Positions 9,392 through 16,879 of a stretch of 64,000 nt of DNA are shown piece by piece; position 1 is the first letter of the stretch; each line of letters opens with the position of its first letter. The notes beneath the pieces are model-generated. The model worked only from the letters and a program-made list of their open reading frames with translations. It had not been told where the DNA came from and did not search any database. The position numbers were made by a program, and so were the translations under genes. Origin of the DNA: Chitinophaga polysaccharea (GTDB lineage Bacteria; Bacteroidota; Bacteroidia; Chitinophagales; Chitinophagaceae); the NCBI RefSeq assembly GCF_007829335.1, contig NZ_VIWO01000003.1:434001-498000 (forward strand), in the 5' to 3' direction.

Positions 9392-10303
9392 ATGAATCCA
9401 ATGAAGTTACCCATCCTGCTGTGCCTTACTTTCATCAGCTTTGCTGCGGGCGCTCAAAAGAATGATGAGCGCCTTACTGCCATCTTACAGCCCATGTTGC
9501 AGTCCTTTCATGGCGTAGCGGGCATTTATGTACATCACCTTGGAAAGGACCGCACCGTGGCGATCAATGCCGATACGGTATTTCCTACCGCCAGCATGAT
9601 CAAAATGGTGATCCAGGTAGGTATTTTCAATAAACTGGCTGCGGGCGAACTGCAATATCACCAAAACCTCCTCTACCGGGACTCCTTATTGTATAAAGGG
9701 GAAGACATATTAGGTTCCTTTCGCGACAGCGAACAGATAGCACTGGATAAGGTGGTGATGCTGATGCTGACCATGAGCGATAACACGGCCAGTTTGTGGC
9801 TGCAATCGCTGGCCGGTGGGGGAGCGGTGATCAATCAGTGGCTGGCGGGGCAGGGCTTCGAGCATTTGCGGGTAAATTCCCGCACCAAAGGGCGGGAGGC
9901 GAACCGGGAAGCATATGGCTGGGGGCAGACGAGCCCCCGCGAAATGGCCCGGTTAATGGAAATGATCTATAGGGGAGAGGTAATCAATAAAACGGCCAGT
10001 GAACGGATGTATCGTAATCTTACCCGTAATTACTGGGATGCCCAGGGAATATTACAGGTACCCCCAAACGTTCGCACCGCGTCAAAAAATGGCGCGGTGG
10101 ATGAATCACGTTCGGAAGTGATAATGGTGAATGCGCCTCGTGGCGACTATGTATATTGTATGATTACCAAAAACAACAAGGATCAGGGATGGAACCATGA
10201 TAATGAGGCATGGCAATTATTGCGGAAGGTGGGATTTGCGATCTGGCAATACTATGAACCGGCCAGCGCATGGAAACCCGACCCCGCCTTGGGGCAGTAT
10301 TAA
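9392..10303 (+). CDS. secreted class A beta-lactamase-like serine hydrolase
   Basis: 303 residues (300 if it starts at the ATG at 9401). Signal peptide to about residue 21 (FAAGAQ). Motifs of the penicillin-binding/class A fold in order: S68-M-I-K71 (SxxK), S129-D-N131 and KNG in the place of KTG. Where class A enzymes carry the deacylating Glu166 in RxExxxN, the corresponding stretch here is R164-TKGREAN, with no clear equivalent. It may therefore acylate but hydrolyse slowly, or act on another substrate; calling it a resistance enzyme would go too far. Confidence 0.75.
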   Translation: MNPMKLPILLCLTFISFAAGAQKNDERLTAILQPMLQSFHGVAGIYVHHLGKDRTVAINADTVFPTASMIKMVIQVGIFNKLAAGELQYHQNLLYRDSLLYKGEDILGSFRDSEQIALDKVVMLMLTMSDNTASLWLQSLAGGGAVINQWLAGQGFEHLRVNSRTKGREANREAYGWGQTSPREMARLMEMIYRGEVINKTASERMYRNLTRNYWDAQGILQVPPNVRTASKNGAVDESRSEVIMVNAPRGDYVYCMITKNNKDQGWNHDNEAWQLLRKVGFAIWQYYEPASAWKPDPALGQY

Positions 10304-10330
10304 GTAACGGTCAATGGGACCCGCTAAACA

Positions 10331-10456
10331 CTAAATGAACAGATCTCGGGTAGCGTCAAATTCATCGTGTTTAATGATACTGTTTTTAATAAACGGAATC
10401 AAAGCAAGTCCAATCGTTATAACCACCAGTAAAATGTATTTTTTCTTCATTTCCAT
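10331..10456 (-). CDS. 41-residue single-span membrane protein
   Basis: Start ATG at 10456 (or the second ATG at 10450). The sequence begins MEMKKK, then a hydrophobic stretch YILLVVITIGLALIPFI, then a short charged tail ending DLFI. Positive residues before the helix suggest the tail faces outwards. I recognise no family. The gene is alone between two plus-strand genes. Its basic start, one clean helix and polar tail argue for a real gene, but the length makes chance possible. Confidence 0.45.
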   Translation of the reverse strand: MEMKKKYILLVVITIGLALIPFIKNSIIKHDEFDATRDLFI

Positions 10457-10645
10457 GCTATAAATATTAATAATTAAGTCCTCCTATATAACTAAATAAC
10501 GTGCCAAAAGGTTACAGAAATAGCATTAAAATGTTAACTCCATAATATTTTTTTTGTGTATATCGGGCATGTCTCCACCTATACGTGTAGTAGCAGCGAA
10601 AAAGCATATATATAGAGAAACTCAATATCGTATTTCTAAAATCTA

Positions 10646-10677
10646 TTTGATTAATAATGAATGTAATGTGATCTTTG
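10646..10677 (+). promoter_or_regulatory. promoter of the peroxiredoxin gene
   Basis: TTTG at 10646-10649 and GATCTTTG at 10670-10677 with exactly 20 bp between. Matches the Bacteroidota primary-sigma promoter except for one base in the -7 box. Leader of about 50 nt. Confidence 0.6.
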
Positions 10678-10731
10678 CGGCGTCAAAGAAGAAAAATCAT
10701 TAGTCTGTAAATTAAAAAGAGAATTGTAATT

Positions 10732-11286
10732 ATGAAAAATGTTATCTTATCCGTAGGGTCAGAGTTTCCCGAATTCAAAAAAACGGCTGTTGTTTCCATC
10801 GAAAAAGGTAAAGAGTTTTATGAACTGTCTTCCGAAGAGCTGAAAAACTCTGGTAAATGGATGGTGATGTTTTGGTGGCCTAAAGACTTCACATTTGTTT
10901 GTCCTACCGAAATAGCTGAATTTAACAAACATGCACAGGATTTTGCGGATCGTGATGCAGTATTGATCGGGGCATCTACTGACAGTGAGTTTGTGCATGC
11001 TGCTTGGAGAAGAGATCATGAAGACCTCCGTGGTTTACAATTCCCTATGCTGGCAGATACTTCCAAATCTCTTGCTACTGAACTGGGTATCCTGGAAGCC
11101 AATGAAAAAGTAGCTTACCGTGCCACTTATATCGTAGATCCACAAGGTATCGTACGTTGGGTTTCCCTGTACGACCTGTCTGTAGGCCGTAGCGTAAAAG
11201 AAGTACTGCGTGTACTGGATGCGCTGCAAACAGATGAGCTGTGCCCTTGTAACTGGACTAAGGGTGAAGCTACCCTGAGCGTTTAA
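10732..11286 (+). CDS. ahpC: 2-Cys peroxiredoxin, AhpC type
   Basis: 184 residues. Peroxidatic cysteine C57 in DFTFVCPTE and a C-terminal resolving cysteine in ELCPCNW (C171 or C173). Peroxiredoxins reduce hydrogen peroxide and alkyl hydroperoxides in the cytoplasm. An AhpD-family gene follows on the same strand, so AhpD is the likely reductant in place of AhpF. Strongly preserved promoter upstream and a stem-loop directly after the gene. No OxyR gene or clear OxyR site seen. Confidence 0.93.
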   Translation: MKNVILSVGSEFPEFKKTAVVSIEKGKEFYELSSEELKNSGKWMVMFWWPKDFTFVCPTEIAEFNKHAQDFADRDAVLIGASTDSEFVHAAWRRDHEDLRGLQFPMLADTSKSLATELGILEANEKVAYRATYIVDPQGIVRWVSLYDLSVGRSVKEVLRVLDALQTDELCPCNWTKGEATLSV

Positions 11287-11308
11287 TTAATTCATTACTT
11301 ATTTTATA

Positions 11309-11360
11309 AGGGGATATTTTATGCCACCGGCCAAGCGCCGGCATAAAATGTCCTCTTTTA
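11309..11360 (+). terminator. stem-loop between the ahpC and ahpD genes
   Basis: AGGGGATATTTTATGCC pairs with GGCATAAAATGTCCTCT (about 15 of 17 pairs), followed by a short T-run. It could terminate most transcripts after the peroxiredoxin and let a fraction read into the AhpD gene, which has no visible promoter of its own. Confidence 0.65.
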
Positions 11361-11375
11361 GAAAATCTACATATT

Positions 11376-11963
11376 ATGTTTGCAACTACAAATCAGGATA
11401 CGGCAGTACAATTGCTGGAAACGGTAGGTTTGACGGGGGCGCATCTTTCCGGAAAACTGCAGTCACTGGCTAACGTGGATGCTCGTTATCTGAAGGATCT
11501 GAAGATTAATGTGACCAATGCTATTGCGGCGGGAACATTAAGCAAGAAAGAAGCTTACCTGATCGGATTGGCGGTAGCCGTTAATGAGCGGCACGCCGAT
11601 TTGCAGCCAGCCTTCGAAAAGCTGGCTGTACAGGAAGGCGCCACAGAAAAAGAAACGGCCGAAGTATTGAGTTGTACTTCCCTCATGGCTGCCAATAACG
11701 TATATTATCGTTTCAGGCATTTCGTAAATAAGGAATATTATACCGCTACACCTGCCGGTATCCGCATGAGCATTATGGCTAACCCGGTATTGGGTAAAGA
11801 GTTTTTTGAGCTGCTTAGCCTGGTGGTGTCTGCCCTCAATGGCTGTGAAATGTGTGTTACCTCCCACGAAGAAGCCGTAGTGAAACATGGAACGGAACAA
11901 CAACGTGTGTTGGAGGCGGTAAGATTAGGAGCGGTGTTACGGAGTCTTATTGTACTTTTGTAA
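11376..11963 (+). CDS. ahpD: AhpD-family carboxymuconolactone decarboxylase-like protein
   Basis: 195 residues, all-helical AhpD fold. The redox centre C157-E-M-C160-V-T-S-H164 is the CxxCxxxH motif of AhpD, which shuttles electrons to AhpC. Next to the peroxiredoxin gene, it most likely reduces that enzyme. It starts 15 bp after the stem-loop, so expression probably depends on read-through. Confidence 0.88.
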   Translation: MFATTNQDTAVQLLETVGLTGAHLSGKLQSLANVDARYLKDLKINVTNAIAAGTLSKKEAYLIGLAVAVNERHADLQPAFEKLAVQEGATEKETAEVLSCTSLMAANNVYYRFRHFVNKEYYTATPAGIRMSIMANPVLGKEFFELLSLVVSALNGCEMCVTSHEEAVVKHGTEQQRVLEAVRLGAVLRSLIVLL

Positions 11964-12105
11964 AAAAAATATCAGGCAAAAGGACAGATGAAAATTTGTC
12001 CGATAATCTAATGGTTATCAATCTTTTGCATTGTGTTCGCTTATTAAGTAAAACCGGTGTTAAGGCCGTTTTTTATGCGTATGTGAATAAATTCATTTAA
12101 TAATA

Positions 12106-12137
12106 TTTGCAAAATCCGTAAAAAATATGGACTTTTG
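12106..12137 (+). promoter_or_regulatory. promoter of rpmB-rpmG
   Basis: TTTG at 12106-12109, 20-bp spacer, GACTTTTG at 12130-12137. Fits the phylum consensus with one change. Leader about 14 nt. Confidence 0.55.
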
Positions 12138-12157
12138 CATTCCTAAATTTTTAGATC

Positions 12158-12394
12158 ATGGCAAGAGTATGTCAGGTGACAGGAAAGAAGCCGATTACGG
12201 GTCACCATGTTTCCTTCTCCAACATCAAGACAAACAGAAGGTTTCTTCCTAACCTGCAAAAGAAACGTTTTTTCCTGGCAGAAGAGGACAAATGGATTTC
12301 ATTAAAAGTATCTGCTGACGGTTTAAGAACCATCAACAAGAGAGGTCTGTATGCAGTTGTGAAGGAATTGCGTGCAGCTGGTCAGGAAATCTAA
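12158..12394 (+). CDS. rpmB: 50S ribosomal protein L28
   Basis: 78 residues, typical length. Starts [12 protein letters not shown] with the conserved TGKKP and HHVSFSN segments, then the basic [15 protein letters not shown]. Structural protein of the large subunit. First gene of the block rpmB, rpmG, DUF4295, a conserved order in Bacteroidota. Confidence 0.97.
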   Translation: MARVCQVTGKKPITGHHVSFSNIKTNRRFLPNLQKKRFFLAEEDKWISLKVSADGLRTINKRGLYAVVKELRAAGQEI

Positions 12395-12424
12395 TTCTAA
12401 GACTCACTTAATTTGTAATACACA

Positions 12425-12607
12425 ATGGCAAAAAAAGGTAATAGAGTACAGGTAATTCTGGAATGTACAGAGCACAAAGCTTCTGGCCAGCCTGGAACTT
12501 CCCGTTATATCTCTAACAAAAATAAGAAAAATACTCCTGAGCGTCTGGAGTTGAAGAAGTACAACCCGATCCTGAGAAAGGTGACTGTACATAAAGAAAT
12601 TAAATAA
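12425..12607 (+). CDS. rpmG: 50S ribosomal protein L33
   Basis: 60 residues. [18 protein letters not shown] with the usual basic C-terminus ([20 protein letters not shown]). Only one cysteine is left of the four that bind zinc in the C+ form, so this is the zinc-free type of L33. 30 bp after rpmB. Confidence 0.97.
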   Translation: MAKKGNRVQVILECTEHKASGQPGTSRYISNKNKKNTPERLELKKYNPILRKVTVHKEIK

Positions 12608-12610
12608 GTA

Positions 12611-12673
12611 ATTGTTGATGGTGAATGGCTGTATTTGCATACTGCCAATTAGCCATTAGACCATAAAAACAAT
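12611..12673 (+). other. hairpin between rpmG and the DUF4295 gene
   Basis: Nested inverted repeats: ATTGTT/AACAAT outside, TGGTGAATGGCT/AGCCATTAGACCA in the middle and GTAT/ATAC at the tip. No T-run follows. It lies entirely in the 74-bp gap inside a ribosomal operon, so RNA processing or regulation is more likely than termination. Confidence 0.4.
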
Positions 12674-12681
12674 AGTATACT

Positions 12682-12855
12682 ATGGCAAAAGTAGCTTCAA
12701 AGAACGCGAAAGTAAAAGATGCTAAAGCAGCAGCTGAATCAAAGGTTTGGACCAAGGTTATCAGAGCCGTTCGCTCTCCTAAAACCGGTGCTTACACCTT
12801 TAAGGATGCTATCGTGCACAAGGACAAAGTCCTCGAGCACATAAACCAAAAGTAA
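12682..12855 (+). CDS. DUF4295 family small basic protein
   Basis: 57 residues, lysine-rich, starting MAKVASKNAKVKDAKAA and ending KVLEHINQK. Small proteins of this family follow rpmG in most Bacteroidota and are thought to be ribosome-associated, but that is not proven. A strong terminator ends the operon 22 bp later. Confidence 0.88.
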   Translation: MAKVASKNAKVKDAKAAAESKVWTKVIRAVRSPKTGAYTFKDAIVHKDKVLEHINQK

Positions 12856-12877
12856 TTCGGCTTTACTAATAATACTG

Positions 12878-12911
12878 AAAAGCTGTCCCGTTAAACGGAC
12901 AGCTTTTTGTG
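12878..12911 (+). terminator. terminator of the rpmB operon
   Basis: AAAAGCTGTCC and GGACAGCTTTT form a perfect 11-bp stem with an 8-nt loop and a T-run. Confidence 0.9.
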
Positions 12912-13090
12912 TTAATACCCTTGGCGGAATTATTCCGGGAGAATGATTCATGTAATGAACCACCTGCGGGTAAAATCCGCTTCGCGATTGTTAACACAAA
13001 AGACGTATTTTAGCAACTTATTATAACAGGTGCTGCAGTAAGGCAGCCGGATCACTCAAAAAGGGGCACCCATACCCAACTAAACTAACT

Positions 13091-14053
13091 ATGAGCTTTT
13101 TCAATAAACTATTTTCCAGGGAAAAGAAGGAGAATCTGGATCAGGGATTACAGAAAACCAAGGAGAGCTTCCTGAGTAAGATAGGACGCGCCATTGCAGG
13201 GAAGTCGACCGTAGATACCGAAGTATTGGATAACCTGGAAGATGCCCTTATTTCTGCGGATGTAGGAGTAGATACCACTGTGAAAATTATTGACCGGATT
13301 GAGGCCCGTGTAGCAAAAGATAAATATCTGGGAACCAGTGAGTTGAACAGGATGTTGCAGGAAGAAATTGCAGCGCTCCTGGTAGAAGCGCCGGATAGTG
13401 GCTTCCGTGATTTCGACATACCAGCTGGTAAAAAGCCTTATGTGATCATGGTAGTCGGTGTAAACGGTGTTGGTAAAACCACTACCATTGGTAAACTGGC
13501 CTATAATTTTAAGAAAGCCGGCAAATCTGTGATGCTGGGGGCGGCGGATACCTTTCGTGCGGCCGCAGTAGATCAGTTAACGATCTGGAGTGAAAGGGCC
13601 GGTGTACCTATTGTAAAGCAGCAGATGGGGTCTGATCCCGGAGCAGTAGCTTTTGATACGGTGCAGAGCGGGGCTGCCAAAGATGTAGACGTTATTATCA
13701 TAGATACCGCCGGGCGTTTGCACAACAAACTGCATCTGATGGATGAGCTGGGCAAAATCAAGCGGGTAATGAAAAAGGTGATTCCAGAGGCACCACATGA
13801 AGTGTTGCTGGTGCTGGACGGATCTACTGGTCAGAATGCCCTGGAACAGGCCAAGCAATTTACAGCTACCACAGAAGTAACGGCCCTGGCCATTACCAAA
13901 CTCGATGGTACTGCCAAGGGCGGGGTGGTGCTCGCAATTGCCAACCAGTTTAAAATACCGGTAAAATATATCGGTATAGGTGAAAAAATGGAGGATTTGC
14001 AGGTGTTTAATAAAGAGTCTTTCGTAGATTCGCTGTTTAGTATAAATAGCTGA
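13091..14053 (+). CDS. ftsY: signal recognition particle receptor FtsY
   Basis: 320 residues: a short N-terminal amphipathic/basic stretch, the N domain (to about 110) and the GTPase G domain. The P-loop GVNGVGKTTTIGKL is near residue 123, followed by DTFRAAAVDQL, DTAGR and TKLDGTAKGG. FtsY receives ribosome-SRP complexes at the membrane. The acidic A domain of E. coli is absent, as is usual outside Proteobacteria. Confidence 0.97.
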   Translation: MSFFNKLFSREKKENLDQGLQKTKESFLSKIGRAIAGKSTVDTEVLDNLEDALISADVGVDTTVKIIDRIEARVAKDKYLGTSELNRMLQEEIAALLVEAPDSGFRDFDIPAGKKPYVIMVVGVNGVGKTTTIGKLAYNFKKAGKSVMLGAADTFRAAAVDQLTIWSERAGVPIVKQQMGSDPGAVAFDTVQSGAAKDVDVIIIDTAGRLHNKLHLMDELGKIKRVMKKVIPEAPHEVLLVLDGSTGQNALEQAKQFTATTEVTALAITKLDGTAKGGVVLAIANQFKIPVKYIGIGEKMEDLQVFNKESFVDSLFSINS

Positions 14054-14129
14054 TTTTCTGTAAATTACATTGCCTGTTTGTCAATTAAAATAAATTGTAT
14101 TTAATATTTCACTTTAAGTAAAATGAAGT

Positions 14130-14163
14130 TCGGGCTCCAAATGAAGGAGTCCGGACATTTTTA
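14130..14163 (+). terminator. terminator after ftsY
   Basis: TCGGGCTCC and GGAGTCCGG form a stem with one non-Watson-Crick pair, then ACATTTTT. Moderately strong. Confidence 0.65.
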
Positions 14164-14185
14164 TAACTTTCCAGCACGTTCTTTG

Positions 14186-14219
14186 TTTCTTTAAAATAGT
14201 TCTGCATTTATTACATTTG
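14186..14219 (+). promoter_or_regulatory. promoter of the cupin-like gene
   Basis: TACATTTG at 14212-14219 matches TAnnTTTG in full; TTTC at 14186-14189 may act as -33 with a 22-bp spacer. Confidence 0.5.
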
Positions 14220-14262
14220 ATATTGTTCCCTTTTTGTACCCTTTTTTAACCAATTCGTAAGT

Positions 14263-15144
14263 ATGATAGTACAAAACATAGATCGAGTTGAAGGAATTAC
14301 ACCAGCGGATTTCAAGAAGCATTACTACACTCCACGTAAACCTGTTATTATTGCCGGAACGGGACTCAGTCAAAACTGGCCGGCATACTCAAAGTGGACA
14401 TGGGATTATTTCAAATCGATAGTGGGAGACAAGACAGTAGGAGTTTACAACAATGAACGGGCAAATGAGAACACCCTGGTAAACGGGGCGGATGACTACA
14501 TCACTTTTGGTGAGTATCTGAGTATGGTGGAAAAAGGACCAGTAGCCCTCCGCATTTTTCTATTTAATATCTTCCAGCATGCACCTCAACTGGTAGAAGA
14601 TTTTGCCTGGCCGGATGAGCTGGCATCGGGATTTCTAAAAAAATACCCCATGTTATTCGTGGGAGGAGCAGGTTCAGTAGCACATATGCATTATGATATT
14701 GACCTGTCACATATCTTTCATACCCAGTTTATAGGCCGTAAACGGGTATTATTATTAGAAAACAATCAATCTCCTTTTATTTACCGCATGCCATTTACCG
14801 TGGAGAGCGCTGCCAATTTTGTAAACTGGAGCGAACACCTGGATACGGACCAGTTTCCTGCCTTAAAGCATGCACGGGGTTATACCACCATATTAAATCA
14901 CGGCGATACGATGTTTATGCCCGCCGGCTACTGGCATCATATGGAATACCTGGATGGCGGTTTTGCCATGAGTTTACGTGCCCTGGATCCCAGCCTGCTG
15001 GGTAAACTTAATGGGTTATATCATATCGTGGGTTTACGGGGCATGAATAACCTGATGATTAAGATGGCGCCTAAGTGGTGGTATCATAAAAAAAGAGAAA
15101 TGGCCCGGCAGCGTGCAGAAAAGGCCTTACAGGAGTTACATTGA
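14263..15144 (+). CDS. JmjC/cupin_8-like dioxygenase
   Basis: 293 residues. The HxD iron-binding pair is HYD in HMHYDIDLSHIFHTQ and the distal histidine lies in GYWHHMEY; a basic residue for 2-oxoglutarate is plausible in IGRKRVLLL. The opening (ITPADFKKHYYTPRKPVII) is typical of this group, which includes protein hydroxylases such as FIH and ribosomal oxygenases. Its place between ftsY and rimO might hint at a ribosome-linked target, but that is a guess. Own promoter. Confidence 0.8.
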   Translation: MIVQNIDRVEGITPADFKKHYYTPRKPVIIAGTGLSQNWPAYSKWTWDYFKSIVGDKTVGVYNNERANENTLVNGADDYITFGEYLSMVEKGPVALRIFLFNIFQHAPQLVEDFAWPDELASGFLKKYPMLFVGGAGSVAHMHYDIDLSHIFHTQFIGRKRVLLLENNQSPFIYRMPFTVESAANFVNWSEHLDTDQFPALKHARGYTTILNHGDTMFMPAGYWHHMEYLDGGFAMSLRALDPSLLGKLNGLYHIVGLRGMNNLMIKMAPKWWYHKKREMARQRAEKALQELH

Positions 15145-15196
15145 TAAATACGTTCGGGAATAGCTAAGTTACTAATTAACAGATAGTTAGTATAAA

Positions 15197-15228
15197 TTTC
15201 TAATTATCAATTCTTTTTGCTACCTTTG
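15197..15228 (+). promoter_or_regulatory. promoter of rimO
   Basis: TTTC at 15197-15200, 20-bp spacer, TACCTTTG at 15221-15228 (full match to the -7 consensus). It predicts a leader of about 130 nt. Confidence 0.6.
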
Positions 15229-15365
15229 CACCTTCCTTATTCAACCCCCACTAAGACTCAAAGTCACATACAGTAAGTCTGCTGTTAAATTCAATCAGTG
15301 TCTGTGTGTCTTCGTGGCGGTAGCGGTTCAATGAATGCTTGACCGCTTGTTAAAAACATTCGCGC

Positions 15366-16676
15366 TTGAAGACAAAAACTTTAAAGAAAGACAAGGTTAA
15401 TATTATTACGCTTGGTTGTTCCAAGAACATGGTGGATTCAGAGGTGCTCAGCGGACAGCTGGCGGCTAATGATATCGACGTGGTACATGAGAGTGCTAAA
15501 CGTGACCACAATATTGTGGTAGTGAACACCTGCGGATTTATAGACAAGGCCAAAGAAGAATCGATTAACACCATCCTGGAGCAAGTAGAGCTGAAGCAGC
15601 GTGGTAAACTGGATAAAGTATACGTTACCGGATGTTTGAGTGAGCGTTACCGGGGCGACCTCGAATCAGAGATTGCAGGAGTGGACGCCTGGTTTGGCAC
15701 CATGGAACTGCCATTGATCCTCAAAAAATTTGACGCAGATTATAAAGCAGAGCTGGTAGGAGAAAGACTTTTAAGTACCCCTTCTCATTATGCTTACCTG
15801 AAAATAGCCGAAGGCTGTAACCGTACCTGTTCTTTTTGTGCCATCCCGCTGATGCGTGGTAGCCATGTATCCAAACCGATTGAGGAACTGGTAAAGGAAG
15901 CCGAAAAGCTGGTAAAATCAGGGGTAAAAGAAATCATGCTGATTGCACAGGAGCTGACCTATTATGGTTTGGATCTGTATAAGCAACGTCGCCTGGGAGA
16001 CCTGATGCGGGCGTTGGCAGGTGTAAAAGGGCTGGAGTGGATTCGACTCCACTATGCATATCCCACCAAATTTCCTATGGAGATACTGGATGTGATGAAC
16101 GAGTTCCCCAATATCTGCAAATACATTGACATGCCTTTGCAACATGCTTCCAATGCCATGTTGAAAGCCATGAAACGTCAGATTACCCGTGAAGAAATTG
16201 AAGAGTTGGTACATAATATCCGGGCAAAAGTGCCGGGTATCTGTTTACGTACCACCCTGATAGCCGGCTTCCCTGGTGAAACGGAGGATGACGTGGAAGA
16301 ACTGAAAGGTTTCCTGGAAAGAATGCGCTTCGACCGGGTGGGTGTATTTACTTACAGCCACGAAGAAGGTACCAGCGCCTATGAACTGGAAGATGATATT
16401 ACGGCAGAAGAAAAGGAGAGAAGAGCGCAAGAAATCATGGAAGTACAGCAGGAAATCTCTCTTGAGAAAAACCAGGAGAAAGTAGGGAAAACATTCAGGG
16501 TAATTATAGATAAGAAAGAAGCGGGTAGATACCTGGCTCGTACAGAATTCGACTCTGTGGAAGTAGACAATGAGGTGATCATTGACACCACCAAACGCCT
16601 GAAATCAGGCGATTTCGTGGAAGTCAGGATTACCAAGGCGTTCGACTACGACCTGGAAGGCGAACTGCTGAGTTAA
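15366..16676 (+). CDS. rimO: ribosomal protein S12 methylthiotransferase RimO
   Basis: 436 residues. N-terminal MTTase domain with its three cluster cysteines C18, C56 and C90; radical SAM motif C151-NRT-C155-SF-C158; C-terminal TRAM domain. RimO methylthiolates an aspartate of ribosomal protein S12. The start is a TTG: upstream the frame is closed by a stop at 15351, no in-frame ATG lies between, and the next ATG falls inside the conserved GCSKNMVDSE. Normal length for the family. Confidence 0.95.
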   Translation: MKTKTLKKDKVNIITLGCSKNMVDSEVLSGQLAANDIDVVHESAKRDHNIVVVNTCGFIDKAKEESINTILEQVELKQRGKLDKVYVTGCLSERYRGDLESEIAGVDAWFGTMELPLILKKFDADYKAELVGERLLSTPSHYAYLKIAEGCNRTCSFCAIPLMRGSHVSKPIEELVKEAEKLVKSGVKEIMLIAQELTYYGLDLYKQRRLGDLMRALAGVKGLEWIRLHYAYPTKFPMEILDVMNEFPNICKYIDMPLQHASNAMLKAMKRQITREEIEELVHNIRAKVPGICLRTTLIAGFPGETEDDVEELKGFLERMRFDRVGVFTYSHEEGTSAYELEDDITAEEKERRAQEIMEVQQEISLEKNQEKVGKTFRVIIDKKEAGRYLARTEFDSVEVDNEVIIDTTKRLKSGDFVEVRITKAFDYDLEGELLS

Positions 16677-16879
16677 CGGGTAGGGACCCGGCGGCGATTC
16701 GTTCCGGCCACATTATTTTTATAAACGAGGCAACACGATTCAAGCGCCAGCCGTAAACACCGGCGGCCACACAGCTAATGGCAAACACCTGATAGCTGAA
16801 ATAATATTTCTAACGGCCGATAGCAAATAGCTAAAAGCCATATCCACAGCTCCCGACGGAGCTTGATTAATGCAAATCA
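16677..16879 (+). other. 203-bp gap with faint heptad-like blocks
   Basis: Holds no gene. Two blocks, 16775-16802 and 16817-16844, can be read as four in-phase 7-bp units each, most starting with C and several ending in AG (CTGATAG, CAAATAG). This recalls the arms of the palindromes found further on, but the two blocks lie in the same direction, so no hairpin forms. Confidence 0.3.
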
